Below are positions 12,901 through 27,900 of a DNA stretch of 64,000 bases, one piece after another. The stretch's first letter is position 1; each line of letters opens with the position of its first letter. Made by a program: the position numbers and the translations under genes. The DNA is from Berberis thunbergii. Its lineage: Eukaryota; Streptophyta; Magnoliopsida; Ranunculales; Berberidaceae. Below the pieces are notes generated by a model. The model was not told where the DNA came from, made no database searches, and saw only the letters and a program-made list of their open reading frames with translations. The DNA lies in assembly GCA_003290165.1 (NCBI GenBank), contig QNQO01000830.1, positions 62,001 through 126,000 of the forward strand, given 5' to 3'.

Positions 12901-15900
12901 CTTCTCCTATGAGAGCTTACAACAAAAATCCTTCGGGATGCCCACTGCTACTCTGATCAAGTTCTAATTTTCACAGATGCTCTAAAATCTGATTCCCAAT
13001 CTTGTTGAACATTTCATCTTAATCAAAATCGTATATTACATTACATGTTTTAGCGCATATCTCAAGGATTTATATCCAAACCGAGCTGAAACATATGAAC
13101 CTTATTTCTTCAATCATGTATTTGGTCCGAATTTCAACTCAAATGGAACAGTAGCCAAGAAAAAAAAAAGAATTTTATGCAAATACATATGAAATTTTTG
13201 AAATTAAAGGCAATTATCCCCTGAAATCTTTATTTGAGAATTTCACAAGAGTTGGAATTGACCGAGGAAAAATGAGGCTTTTTTTTTATTCAAAAGTATT
13301 GCCTGAGCATTGTGACTTTCTTAAAAGTGCCAATTGATTGGCGCATTTCCTTCAACTTATGCAAAATTCTCAGTATTTTTTTATTTTTTATAATTCAATA
13401 TGATCTAGATTATAAAATTGTAAGCTCCATAGAATTTAGTTTCTTCTAGTCAAATATGCTTTATACTATAAGACAATAAGTTCTAGAAATTAATTTTTAA
13501 TTTACGCGAAGAGGCCCCATAGTGCCTCAAGTTTACACGAAGATGCACAAAGAATGCTTAAAAGAAATGTAACGTCATTGCTCGCCAAATATTGATCAGT
13601 TTAGGATAGTAGTAAAAGCATTGTTTTTTTTTTTTTTTTTTTGAAAGGCAAGCAGGGTTTTTGTAGGATCCCAGAACCCATAAAGATGCCGCAAGCTGGC
13701 TTTGAACCCATGACCTAGTGGTACCATCCGCCAAGCTCTAACCGTTGAGCTATCATGTCATTGACTAAATGACACATTTGTGAGAACATGGAGGCAATTT
13801 TAACATGAAACCAATACATGATTGAAGAAATAAGGTGCATACGTTTCATATGTATTTGCATAAAATTCTTTTTTTTCTTGGCCACTGTTCCATTTGAGTT
13901 GAATTTGGACCAAATACATGATTGAAGAAATAAGGTGCATACGTTTCAGCTCGATTTGGAGATAATTCCTTGAGATATGCACTAAAACATGTAATGTAAT
14001 GTACGACTTTGATCAAGATGAAACGTTCAACAATATTGGGAATCAGATTTTAAAGCATTTGAGAAAAATAGAACTTGATCAGAGTAGCAGTGGGCATCCC
14101 GAAGGATTTTTGTTGTAAGCTCTCATAGGAGAAGAGAAGGAAGATTATGAAGATGAAGAAGGTGAAACAGGAAAATAGGACAAAACTAGATGAAGAAGGA
14201 ATAAGTAAATTAGGCGAAAAGGTGATGTTGATTTCATAGGCAGCCTGTGATCATTGCTACTGGGTCTTTCACATTTGTCAGTCATATAGGTGTGGTAAGA
14301 ATATTGCTCGGTCTAGTACTGAAACCAAGCATATGGATATCGCTCAGACTGAGCCTTGAGATGTTTCACTGCTACAAGAAATTGATATTGTGCCTTCTTC
14401 ACCCATGCAGATGTTTTCTAACATTTACATAGTTAATTCTATTGCTACAATTCAATCTTTTACAAGCGCACAAAATACACTTTGGTAATATCTTTTACAA
14501 GGGCGCCAAATACTCGTGCAGATGTGTACACAGTAATTCATAATAAACAAGTAGATTCACTCTATTCCTGGATTTCACTGATCAGTAGGTCACATCTTAA
14601 CCAAGCCTCTTGCATGAGGTTCATCTTTTTTGTATTTTGTTCAAAATTAGGTATGGTTGATATGCATCTACGTGATGCCTTGAGATGGAATGTTTTGAGG
14701 GTCCATATTTCATATTTTCTTTATTCTATATTCGGTTGTATTTATTTAACTTTGGCATGCAACTAGCGTCATGTTAACAACAAATATGAACAGAGGACAG
14801 CATAGTTAGAAATTTTATGTAGATGATGTCCAAAGGTCTACTGTCAAAGAGACTGGCACAAAGCACATACCTGCAGATGATGTCCATGCTTCAGCTCTGT
14901 CTGAATATGATGAAGAAGGACATCCACCATTGTGTAAATGTTTGATGTCACTTCTTCAGGTGAAATTTCACTTAACACATGTCCCTGCACCCGAAGTGAC
15001 ACGAAAGAATCAGAAAAATAGAAGTGTCTAGAACACATTGACAACAACAATGCAATATCTAAGGCTGAGAATTTCGTACAAGATTAACACTATTAATGTT
15101 TTCAGGGTGTCCATTCATAAGCATCCAAGCACCAGCACAAAGATATTGTCGATGCTGCGGAAAACTATGATTTATGTAGGTCGTCACATAAGATGGATCT
15201 GCTGCTGGCGAAAGAAGCTGTGTACATTGGTTAATGACAGTTGTTTCTGCCTGTCAAGTTAGAAATACCATTTACAAAATTCAAATGATGCCATGAGAAA
15301 CAAACTTAATTGGTAAACTGCATTTATTGTAGACACAAACAATGTTAACTAAACGTAGTAAAGTACTATAGTGTAACCTCCAATAGAATGTTGAAAGATG
15401 ATTTTGGCATAAAACAATGAAAATTGAGACGCTGAGGTAAAAATATCAACTACTTGTACACAAACAAGAAGACAACTATCAAAGATGTATATATTGTTTT
15501 AGTGTGTGTAAACGTAACTTCTTTGATTGACAGAACTGACAAATATCAAAGATGATTCTGCTCAAGTCACACATTGTCCACTTGCAACGGAAATAGGTTG
15601 CATATAATGATCAGTTTAATTCTTCCTAATTGATGGTTCTGAACTTATAAGCTTGAATCACACGTTCTATTTAGAGATGGAATTTTTTGCGGATGACATT
15701 TTTACTCGCTTCAGGAGGCCGTTGGTTGTCTTCGATGAGGAAATGGATGCTAGTAGCCACATGAGGGTGGATGATCTTTACATCCACGAGATGTTCGAAG
15801 GGGAGGACAAATGTTTCTGATGTAGTCTCGAAGGTTGTATGGCGGTGTCTCAAGAAATAGCGATACATCAACAAATATATGTATACCTCATTAATATGAG

Positions 15901-18900
15901 AAATATTTCAAACATATTCTAATTTTTAAAGTTATTATTATCATAATTATTTAGAAGCAGGCTAATGCAGCAACCAGACTTAATTTATAGAATAATCAAG
16001 GATGAAAATATTTGAAGTATATATTATGAGCTATAGACTTGTTGATCTTAGCTTAGTTTAGTTTCTTATAGTGTCGAGGTATTTTGTATTTTGTGATGGA
16101 TTGTGTCATTGCTATTTAAAAAAAAAAGGCTTTTTGAGTTTGACCATATTAGCTTATGCCTATTTGAGTCTGACCCTCATCTTGAAAAATAATTGAGTCT
16201 AACCCTCAGACTCAGTTGACTTTACCAGTCAATGTAAATCAATATAATGACTTGCCCTTGACTGTTTTAGTTCCCTGAAAATCCAAAATTGCCTGTCACT
16301 TGTATGGCACATGTAAAGCACATGATAGGTTTAAAAATTTTCAAAAAAATGCATCTGATGGTCAGAATTCTTTGACAAACTCGAAGTTATCTAATGGTTT
16401 TAAAAACAACCAACAAAATTAATAAAATGTATCAAAGAAAATTACCGATCTTGAGGAGATCCGATGGTTTGCCTTCATCATCTCCTTCACCTCCACAGCT
16501 CCACCATCAATCATTACCACCCCATATCAAACCCATTTCTCCCCTTCATTATTGTTCCCTAAAAATAATTAAATCAACGCTAAACATCATCAAATCAGTC
16601 TGATGCGGTTCACCATTTTCAACAATCATCTACCCACCACCACCAAAGCATTGCCACCATCATAAAAACAAACCCATCGACTAGTGCCCCTCATTGTTCT
16701 TCAAATCTTAAACGACCACTCAGTCTTCAACCCACAACATCATCATGATGGGATGCAAAATGGGGATTGAGAGGAAAGGAGTGTGGTTGGGAAGGGGAGG
16801 ATGAGTGAAGTTATGGTGTATTGGTTGTGTTGTGGAGAGGAGGAAGATGAGAATTGGTTTGTCTTTCTTTTTTTAGCATGCGCAAAGCACATGCTGTCGA
16901 AGTAAAGGGCATTTTGGAGCTTTAAGAGAAATTAAAAAGTCAAGCACAGTCAACTATATTGACTTGCATTGATTGCTAAAGTCAATGTGAGTCTAGTAGA
17001 CTCAGTTTTGAAAATGAGGGCCAGACTCAAATAAGCATAAACAAATGAGAGCCAAACTCAAAAAAACCCTTTACAAATATTCAAGGTCATTTATTAGTTA
17101 ATATTTTGTTTCATATTTACATTTTACTATTTTAGTAATTGTCAGGTTATATAATATTTACATTTATTTTATATTATGTGTTTGTGATTCATATTTTATT
17201 TGATACTTTGAATTGAATGGAAACTCAAGTAATGAATCACAAGCCACAAAATATATATTTTTATTAGGGGTCTGCCTTGTCCTGCTCTGCGACCCAGACC
17301 ACCTAAATTCCACCTTGCTGAGGCCAATTGCTTCAATTGCACCTATAGTTCTTTTACCATTTACAACAAAGCAAATGAATACAACTTACAAGCACCGATG
17401 TACTGGACATGTAAAATACTTTCATATTATAACCACGGACCAGATCAAATAGAGAGACATAAAAAGCATATTCAGAATCGAGGCAAACATAAACCTGCTG
17501 CCAAGCTTGAATTGTGTGACCTCTTTTATCCATTCGTCCACTCAAAGCATCGCGAATTAGAGGAGGGAAATAGCGCAGGGTCTTCTCTGACCATGTGTGC
17601 TGACAAGTCGCCAATATTTGATCCAAAACAGATGGAAGGTATATCAGGTGTTCAACCTCAGCTATACCTCTGGTCTTAATTGTGATGGCTAGGCTCATAA
17701 TTGCTATTCTATTCAAAGTTTCTGTAAATTCAGAGGGCCCCTGGAAAAATAAGCAGATTATATTATTTATTTTAACAAGAGAAAAATGAAAAGTCCAAAT
17801 CCCTCATTGATGTCACCTTCATTTCTTTTTTAACAGCAAAAAAATCTCGGAGTGACAAAATGGTATTCATGCATAAATTTTCTGCCAGTCTAAACGTGCG
17901 ATGATCACCACGTTTTGCCTTCAACAGAGACATTAACTTCGCAACATCATTTATTAAGGCTTTGCTTTTCCCATGGTACCTACAAAATGAGACCATCTGC
18001 CTTGAGACATAGCAAACATAGACACTTAACTAATTAAACTATAAGGCAGATAAAGCAAACAACATTTAAATGCAAAATCCAATGTTGGTAGCTATTTAAA
18101 ACATGTTGGAAGACCAACAACTTACTTCCTACAGTCGATAGTTTATATTGTTCTTTCAAACCCGGGCTGTATATAACATTCTCTCATTGATGACACCGGA
18201 TCTAGATGAAGATGGGCGGAAACGAAGGTGATCAAAGGGCAGGTTCTTCTCGGCCTCTTCCATTTTAATCATTTAGACTTCCTGCTAAGGTTAATTCCTC
18301 GAAGCCCTGTGTGGAAATGTCTCTTCTTGGTTTGGAAACACGTGGCATCGAGCTGCTTTCAGGGATGCTTCAGCCAACAGAGGGATGGAAGTGGAGCTGG
18401 CGTGCCCAAAGTATTAGGAGGGATTGGAATCTTGAGACCATACCTTACTTTGTGATCTTGCATGCTTTGCGTGGTCTCATTTCACTGGTGCACCGGGGTT
18501 GTTTGCATGATGTCTCGGTCCATCCTAGATGTGCTTCATGAATGGAAGTGCCAAAAGGTATTCCAAAGGAAAGAGCAGAGTGGTGTGGCCTCTGATTTCT
18601 TATGAGATTGTTTGAGTTATTTGGCAAGAAAATAACAAGGGTTTTTATCGAATCTTTGTTGTCCAGGGATCACATGGATGCATGGATTAAAAGAACGTTC
18701 GAAGGCAAAGTGATTAGGAATTGAGGCTTAAACCTCAATGGGTGTGGAAGAGGCGTAAGAACTGAGGCTTTAAAACTCAATAGAGGTAAAAACATAGGTG
18801 ACTTAGTATGTGTTTAAAAAAAAACTAAAATCACCTTGCTCTAATTTGGACCTAGCATTTTGTGTTTCAATAACGTACATCCACTGTCATGGTTGTATCA

Positions 18901-21900
18901 TGTTTATTTCATGGAATAGTTCTCATATTAATGGTGTGTTCGGTTGCATGAATAATTCCATGGGAATCCATGAGGGCACCACCCATCTTTAGTAAACTTG
19001 AGGTTGCATTCCTCATGAACATCTAGATTTCTGATCAATGGTGGGAATGAAATTCCCGTAAACATGAGAATCACATTTTTTGGAGAGTAAGGAGTGTGAT
19101 TCTCTTGCTCACGGGAGTTCCCAACATTGATCACAAATTCTAGATGCTAATCACGAATGCACTTTTAGTTCGCCTTAAAGGAAAGTGGTCCTCATGGATT
19201 CCATGCAACGGAACACAACTTTATATTGTTCTCATTCTTTTTCCTGATTTTTTCATTATTTTGTTAGCATTTTATCGATTGGATTCTGACAAACCAATGA
19301 GGGTTACACCTCAAGCCTCATCAAAAGTTTTTGCCTCAGTTCCCAACGATTAAGATTTTTTAAACCCTTGCATGGATGTTATGGGCTCCTTTAGTACATG
19401 TAATTCAACAACAAATTCAAGGGGATTCGGTTTGACGAGTTCTTTGTATCTTGGGATCTCATTATGAGGGTAACTCCTTGTAATCATCGAGTCTTGCGGG
19501 CTTTGTGAGGCTTGTAAATACTTTCTTATTTTAATAACTCTTACTATTCTTCAAACAAAAAATACATAGTACAACATTGTGCATGTAGACAACTGAGAAA
19601 GAAAAACTAAAATTGCATAGAATAAAGAAAATCACCTATAAAGTGGAAGCAAACGGTAGTTCAGTATTTCCAAGAGGAGAGTGGATACCCCAGTCTTAGA
19701 AAATATGTTTTGATTCCTATGTATCAATGTCTGCAGAAATATAACATGTTTAAAAAGAATGAGCAATAAAACATGGAAGCAGCAAAAAAAAATAACAGGT
19801 TTTTTGCCCAAAACCTTCAAATTTGGTTTGAAATTACAATTTTCTCCCCGATGGTTATGAGAATTCTCATCATATCTTACTATTTCAAATTCTTTACAAC
19901 TACTACCCTGGTACTTCCCAAACACCCATTTGCTTCTAGTGATCACCCAGCTATCATTCTGATAAAACTTCAGACGTAAAAGCAAAACCATTATACAAGG
20001 ATACACTTAAAAGGAAGATTAATTCTTGAATGTGAAAGATAACAGTCGAATTATCCAATCTTCTGAAAGGAAAACTCAAGCTTCAGAAAAGCAAATCACT
20101 AGAGAAGACACCCAAGGAGCTTGTTGTAACATATATAAACAAAAATATCTTTTATTTGTATTTTTTTTTGTCAACTACTTCAGATAAAGAAATGGACATT
20201 ACTGTGAAATGTGAGCGAAATAATGAATTAGGATGAATCAGCAGCAATCTAACATATGTTTCAACCATTGCAATGCTTGGAATGACCTGCCAAATATCAC
20301 ACACAGCAGACAATAACATAGGTTAACACAGATAACAATGCTAAAATGAAAAGATCAAGGAAAGACAAGTGCAGGAAAGGTAACAATGATATTACAGCAG
20401 GCCATGAACAAATATATGAACTTTAGTGATGAGGATGATTCTGATGTCTCCATGGATGAGTAGGATTTTACAGTAGGACGGGTCCAAACAGGAAAGGAAT
20501 GACATGATTGAGGATGCACAAGTGCTTGTGACAAAGCTCATAATGCTGATGGCATTGAGGAAAAAAATCAAGAGTGCAAGGTGAGTGGATGATGGCATGT
20601 TTAACCTGATGACTTAGAAAGGTTGGCAGCATGGTTTTCATATTAGAGAGCTCTCAGCAAAGGGAGTAGCCAGGTATGGTTTTCTCATGTGAAAGTAACT
20701 TGGAGTTGATCCCCCTAGCGCTAGCAAGATGGATGTGGAGTAGAAAGCATGTAGGTTGGATGTTTTCACCTTCTATGTCATTATGGGATATTTCTTGGCT
20801 CATTAGCATGGACTTCAATGTCATTCACTTTATAGAAGACGAGTGTGAGGGATTTTGATGGCTTTGTGCAAGCTACCAATCTCATCAGCATTACAATGAG
20901 GGGTGAAATTCAATTCGTCTAACGATTTAAAGAACCAGGTGTTGTGCAATTTGGATAGATTCTTGGAGACTCAAGAATGGATTGGCCACTGGGGGGAAGG
21001 TGGAAATAATTGCTTCTCCAAGAATCGGGTTTGATCATTCAGCTATTATATTGGTCTGGAGTAAGCCACCTTAAGAAGGGTACATTCAAATTTCAGATGA
21101 ATGGCTAGTGGAGGATTGTTTATGTGAGCTTAAGCCACCAATGGTTGGAGGAGGCTCCCTCTATACGACCAGCGAGCTACAACCTTTGTTCCCAATTTAA
21201 TCTCCTTGAATCCAAATAAAAGGAATGGAGTGGAAACTTTTACCGTAAATGGAAACAGTTAGAAACTTGCCAAAGGCATTTAAGTAATACAAGGATACAT
21301 TGAAAATTCTGCTCACGCTTTTAAAAAATTGATATATGTAAGACAATATCCATTACCTGTCCAAAAAACAAAGATTCTTCAATTTGGAAAGCTAATTTCA
21401 AACATAAATTGATTGAAAGGCCCGACAACAACGACATTGGTAATGGGCAGCATTCACGCATCGCTGTTACTCTCTCGTTGGACTGTAAATTTGATCCTGG
21501 TAACAGCTCTGTGATTCCAGCAGATGTCAACCAATTCATAACTGCTTCACAGGCAGGCTGTGCCATCGTATATGAAAGAACCCAAAACATCCCAATTGAT
21601 CTATCATCCAAATTCATGTAATCCATCATACGCTCCCCTGAAATATTATACCTAAAGGTTAAGAATTTCATTGACTCGAGTATTACAGATAAGTAAATGA
21701 TAAAGCTTTATCATGTTTTGGATAGCGAAAGAAAGAATCAAGTCATTAAAAGGGACAGCATAATACATGTAGTAAGAGATTAGAGTTACAAAGTTGAATC
21801 GACAGATTTCGCATGCACCCCACACTAACTCTGATATGATTTACCCTATTTAAAATTTCAAAAGGAAAATCCACACATTCATGGTACACTTACCTTTAGT

Positions 21901-24900
21901 AACTTGCTTCCACCATTCATCAATTTGCCTTCCTTTCTGAAGTTGTTCATGATTCAAGTACTCCCTAATGGATGTGTTAATTGACCAAATTCGTAGAGTC
22001 TGACTGCTGCTTATAAAATCTAGCAAGATACTTTGAGGATTAAGACCATTTGGATCAGAATTTTTATCTTCTTTATGAAATGATAGAATCTTTCTAGTAA
22101 TCTCCACCTGCAAAGCATAATTATTAATCCGCAATATATTGTAATTACTCATTTCAGTAACTTTTGACAAGATTGTGAAACAACCATCACTCATGAGTTA
22201 AAAGGAGGCCAGGCGCAAGTAATTGTACCTTCTTCGGGTCTATATTTAACGCATTTGTCACAATCTCAATCCTAATAACTTGTGCAAGTAGCCAAGTCAC
22301 GTGATTGGTCCGCAGAATCTGTTGATTGTCGTTCATAACTCTAGATGACAGCTTGTGCACAAAATCAATAAAGTCAATGCAGCCACTCTTCATAAGAAAG
22401 AAAAACAAATCTGAAAATATGAGCCACTCTTGCCAGCAATGTGTCTCTGCAATGAATCAAAGCACCTTCAGCATAATCAAGTAAACACAAGCAAAGGGAT
22501 CTGACTATATTTTTTAAAAAGTGAAAGAAACTATTCCACACAAACAGCAATCGAAGAAGTAGTCCAATAAAAGAGATAATGCGAACATGGAGCCACATAA
22601 ATTAACAGTTCAAATTACGTTCTACCTAATAAAGCAGGTCAGTTTTGGCTTTGTCTTTGGGGACAACATACCCACCGGCCAAAATTCTCCCAACTCTTCC
22701 CATCTAACGGCCCTTTATCAATTTGGACTTATTTATTTATTTTCCAGATCCACAACTACCTTTCTACACCAGACGGACAATAGACTTCAGTGAACCCTTA
22801 CTCAGAAAAAAACATTTTGAAAGATGGAGCATTGAACGTTAATGTCCACCTGGCATAATTTTGACTTGTGACATTAAGTTTTGAGTTATTTTGATCATAT
22901 TTGAATGTTTTGGAATTAACCTTTATCTTAACAGGGTTTTGGACCATTGTTTGCTTTACTTAGGGTCTTACGCATATTGAACATTTTTTAATATATAATA
23001 AAATAATATTAATTACATTATTCTCGTGTCCATGTCCTACTTTTTTGAAATTCATTGTGTCGCGGTGTCCATGCCAGTGTCATGTCCGCGTTTGTGCTTC
23101 CTGGATTTTAACTAAAAAAAAACAACAAAAACAATAAGCAAACCTAGTTTCTACTCGGAATCTACATCAAATAAATAATGAAGTCACGTGCTGATTGAAC
23201 TTGAGATAGATGCACTTTAGACCCCATAATGTTCAGTCACATGAATCAGCTAAACAGTATAATGATTTCTTCTCAGTAAAGCTAAAGATCTATCACTAGT
23301 CTTAGTAAGGAAGGAAATTGTTTTGCTCCAGGAAAAAAAAATGCGGTTCAGGGAGTTTGGGTCCATTGGCAGTGATGTAGCTGCTTGGACATTTTATCTT
23401 AGGAGAAAACATGTCTAATGGGGAGTTATTCGAGTTTGTCTCCCCCGAGGGCAAGGATGATGGTTGGATATGGAGGAACGACAGGAAGCATGGTTTCTCA
23501 GTTCACTCCCTATTTGAGAAGCTCACCAATGCTATCATCCCTATTAACTCATGTGCCATCCAAGATGTGTTTCTTCATGTGGACAGTGATCTTGAATAGG
23601 ACCCCCTCCAAAGTAGTTTTGTCAAACAGAGGCATTAACATTGAGGTGAAGTATCGTGTGCCTCGCTGTAGGAGACGTCCTCCCACTTTCTTCTCAATTG
23701 CCGGTGAGCCAATTTGATTTGGAGTCATTTCTTTTCTTATTCTTATTTAGGATTCAATGGGTTATGCCGGATTCAGTGGAATCCCTAGAGGTTGGACGTG
23801 CCTTGCTCACCTCTCAGCAAAGGGGAAGATTATCTGGAAGTTGGTTCCTCATGCAATTTGTTGAATCATTTGGAACAAACTTACCTCTAGGGTTTTCAAC
23901 AACAAAGAGTCTGACGTGAAAGGGCTTGTTATTAATTAGTAGTTACTATGTGTGTAGGGGTGTCTCATTGGCCTTCTTTCAAGGTCTTTTGTCAAATCCT
24001 CGTATATTAATTGGCATTATGTAGTCATGGGTCTTAATGCCTTTAAGGCACTCCTGTTACGTTTGCTTCTCTGTTTTATCCAACAAATTTACATTTAAAA
24101 AATAACAATAATAAGTCAATCATGAGCAGAGAAGTCGATTCTCAGAAAGAAACAAAAAAAAATGAAGGCTTTTGTTTCTTGTTTTATACAAAATTGTGTC
24201 AAAAGGGAATAGAATATGATAATACAGAAACCAGACGACCAAAATAATATTACACCATGATTGGTTACCAGCCAAGTCCAACCACTAGAACTTGTGGAGA
24301 ATTAGTTAAGTTTATAAAAGTAGCTCGATATGTGAATGACAGACATTGGGCGTAAGATAATCAATGGTAATTGGTACGTGAGACTGGGAGGCACTTGAAC
24401 ACAAAAGGGAAACATTAGATGTCACATGCCAGGACAAGACAATTTAGAAAGCTAGTATTCATAATGTATTTACACAAATAAGGTTGTAAATAAACATGAG
24501 GGGGCATATTAGGGTGGAAGTGTAAATAGGATAGACCTAGGATTGGATCTGTATAAAGGAGAAACATAGAAGATAAAAGACGATTCACTCTCCCATACTC
24601 TAATTTAGAGAGCCCGTATCATGGGGTATTTACACAAATAGGTGTAAATAAACATGAGGAGGAATTTCAGATGGAGGTACAAATAGTATGGACTTGATAG
24701 ACCTCCAATTCACCATACATATCAGAGATGCAGGCAACAAGGGACAGCTAGAGGATCAGCAAGGAACCAGGAACCAGTCCTGCCCAGTGAACCATATCAG
24801 CAATAGACCAATAAATACCAATAAATCAGATCAGAGAGCAATGTTATGGATCAGCAAGGCTATGGATCAGCAAGGCTATGGATAAGGAACCAGTTCAGCA

Positions 24901-27900
24901 AGCAATGCTAGGGATCGACAGCGTGTCAGCATAGTAATAAAGTCAGTATTCTAGCACCCTGTTAGTATTCATTATTATCAAGTTGTATTCTAGCAAGTGG
25001 ATTAGCGTTAGCAAGTGGTTAGCACTGCAAGTTGGCAAGTTGTTAGTGTTAACAAATGGTTGGCAAATCTGTTAGTTAGTTGTGTTTCAAGATCTGTATT
25101 TGAACAAGTGGTCTAAGCAAGTTGTTGTAGCAATTGTATGACAATAAGAGGGGAGGTAGCATGAGAGAGGAATCATTCATTCAATTTGTAAACATTTGTA
25201 CAAGGAGCATTTGCTCATGTGGAGAGATTCAGGCCTCTCGAACAGCCTGTCTACATAATACAATACAAGTTCTTACTTTTGATTTCCTTGCTTAGTGCTG
25301 TTTACTTCCTGTTTTGCATTGCTTCTTCTGCCATATTTCCCATTCTCATTGCTCATTCTGCCATATTTCCCGACCTTAGTGTTTTTTGACGATATTTTAA
25401 TCTACAGTTCAAGGTTAGAGGATCACTTGGAGCATCTATCATCAGTGTTAGCACTGTTAGAACGACGGGAGCTTTATGCCAACAGGAAAAAGTTCGAATT
25501 TGGTAAGCAAGAGTTGGCATATCTCGGGCATGTGATCTCCAGTCAGGGAGTTTCGGTCGACCCATCTAAAATTCCGGCTATGATAACATGGCCAACGCCT
25601 AAGAACATCTCTGACTTGAGAGGTTTTCTGGAGTTGACAAGATATTCCAGAAAGTTTGTTCAAGGATATAACACAGTGGTTTGGCCACTAATTCAGCAAC
25701 TGAAGAAAGATAACTCTGGGTGAAATTCGGTTGCCGAAGATGCTTTTGAGGCCTTGAAACAACGAATGACTGAAGTTCATGTTCTCACAATGTCGGATTT
25801 TTCGAAGGTGTTTGTGATAGAGACCGATGCCTCGGGCTATGGGTTGGGAGCCGTCTTAATGCAAGATCAACGACCTATTGCATATTTCAGTCAAATATTG
25901 GGGCAACAAGCTAGGCAGAAGTCGGTTTATGAGAAAGAATTAATGGCAATTGTGTTCGCCATCGCCAAGTGGAGGCCATATTTGTTGGGGCAGATGTTTA
26001 TAGTATAAACGGATCAGAGGAGTCTAAAATTTTTGCTGGAACAGAAAGTCGTCGGGGTAGAGTATCAGAAATGGATCATTAAGCTTATGAGTTAAAATTT
26101 TGAGATCCATTATAAGGTGGGAAAGACGAATATCGCAGCCGACGCCTTATCCAGAGTACGACCGTCACCTAAATGTTCAATGTTAGTGCTCCCTCAGTGG
26201 CGGGACTAGGCTAAGTTGAAAGAGGAGCTTGAAACTAATGACCAACTTAGCCAAATGAGAAACGACATTCAGGGTGGGAGCAGAACACATACAGGGCTTG
26301 AGCTACGACACGGGCTGATATTCTATAAAGATCGGTTAGTGATTTCTCGGACATCCTCCTCCATTCTTAATATTTTTGAGGAATTTCATGGTTCACCAAT
26401 AGGGGGGCATTTCGGGGAAACCAAGACGTATCAGCGCGTGGCGAGAGAATTGTATTGGCTGGGTATGAGGTCTGATATTGCTAGAATGGTGGCGGAGTGC
26501 AACATCTGCCAGAGAAATAAGCATATGGCAGCTTCTCCAGCAGGGTTGTTGCAACCAATTTCTTTGCCAGCTTAGGTATGGGAAGACATTACTATGGATT
26601 TTATTGAAGGGTTGCCTAAGTCCAATGGGGTAGATACAATCTTGGTGGTAGTGGATCGCTTGAGCAAGTACGCCCACTTTGTAGGACTACGTCATTCTTT
26701 CACAGCGGAGGTGGTGGCTAAAACCTTCATCCAAGAGGTTGTATGGCTTCATGGGGTTCCTATTTCAATCATTACGGACAAGGACAAGATTTTTTTAAGC
26801 CATTTTTGGAAGGAAGTCTTTCGTTTACAAGGAACAATCCTCAAGCGAAGCACCGCATATCACCCCCAAACTGATGGGCCGTCCGAAGTAGTTAACCGTT
26901 GCTTAGAGACTTATTTGCGGTGTTTTACTTCCGATAAGCCCAAACAGTGGGCGAAATGGCTGATGGGGGCAAAATATTGGTACAATACCTCGACTCATTC
27001 TTCTCTTGGATGCTCCCCTTTTAAAGCATTATATAGAAGAGACCCCTCAAGTTGTTGAAGGTTGATCAAGGGAGCACTACAGTGTTTTTAGTGAAACAGA
27101 TGTTGCTGGATAGGGATGCCGCCCTGGATGATTTGAGAATGCAATTGATGCGGGCACAACAACGGATGAAGCGGCAGGCGGATTTGTAAAGGCGGGAAGT
27201 CATGTTCACGGTTGGTGATATGGACTTTTTGAAATTAAGACCCTATAGACAACATTCACTAATAAAAAGGGAATTAGAAGCTGACTACAAGATATTACGG
27301 TCCTTACAGGGTTATTCAAAAAGTGGGTCAGGTAGCGTATAAGCTGGAATTGCCAGCAACATTTCAACTTCACCCAGTTTTCCATGTTTCTCAATTGCGG
27401 AAGGCAGTAGGAAATGCTCTTACATCAGCTACCATTCCTACTCAGCTAAGTGCCGACTTAGAATTGTTGGTAACTCCCGAAAAGGTACTGGAAGTGCGCT
27501 CTAAATCACTGCCCCAAAATTCTCCTAATGAAGTCTTAATCGAATGGAAGGGGTTACCAGTTTTTTAGGCTACTTGGGAAGACTTTGAGTTAATCCGACA
27601 ACAATTCCCTGAATTTCACCTTGAGGACAAGGTGCTTGCTTTGGGGGGAAGAATTGATAGACCTCCAATTCACCATACAGAGACGCATGCAACAAGGGAC
27701 AACTAGAGGATCAGCAAGGAACCAGGAACCAGTCCTGCCTAGTGAACCATATCAGCAATGGACCAATAAATCAGATCAGAGAGCAATGTTATGGATCAAC
27801 AAGGCTATGGATCAGCAAGGCTATGGATAAGAAACCAGTTCAGCAAGCAATGCTAGGGATCGACAGGGTGTCAGCATAGTAATAAAGTCAGTATTCTAGC

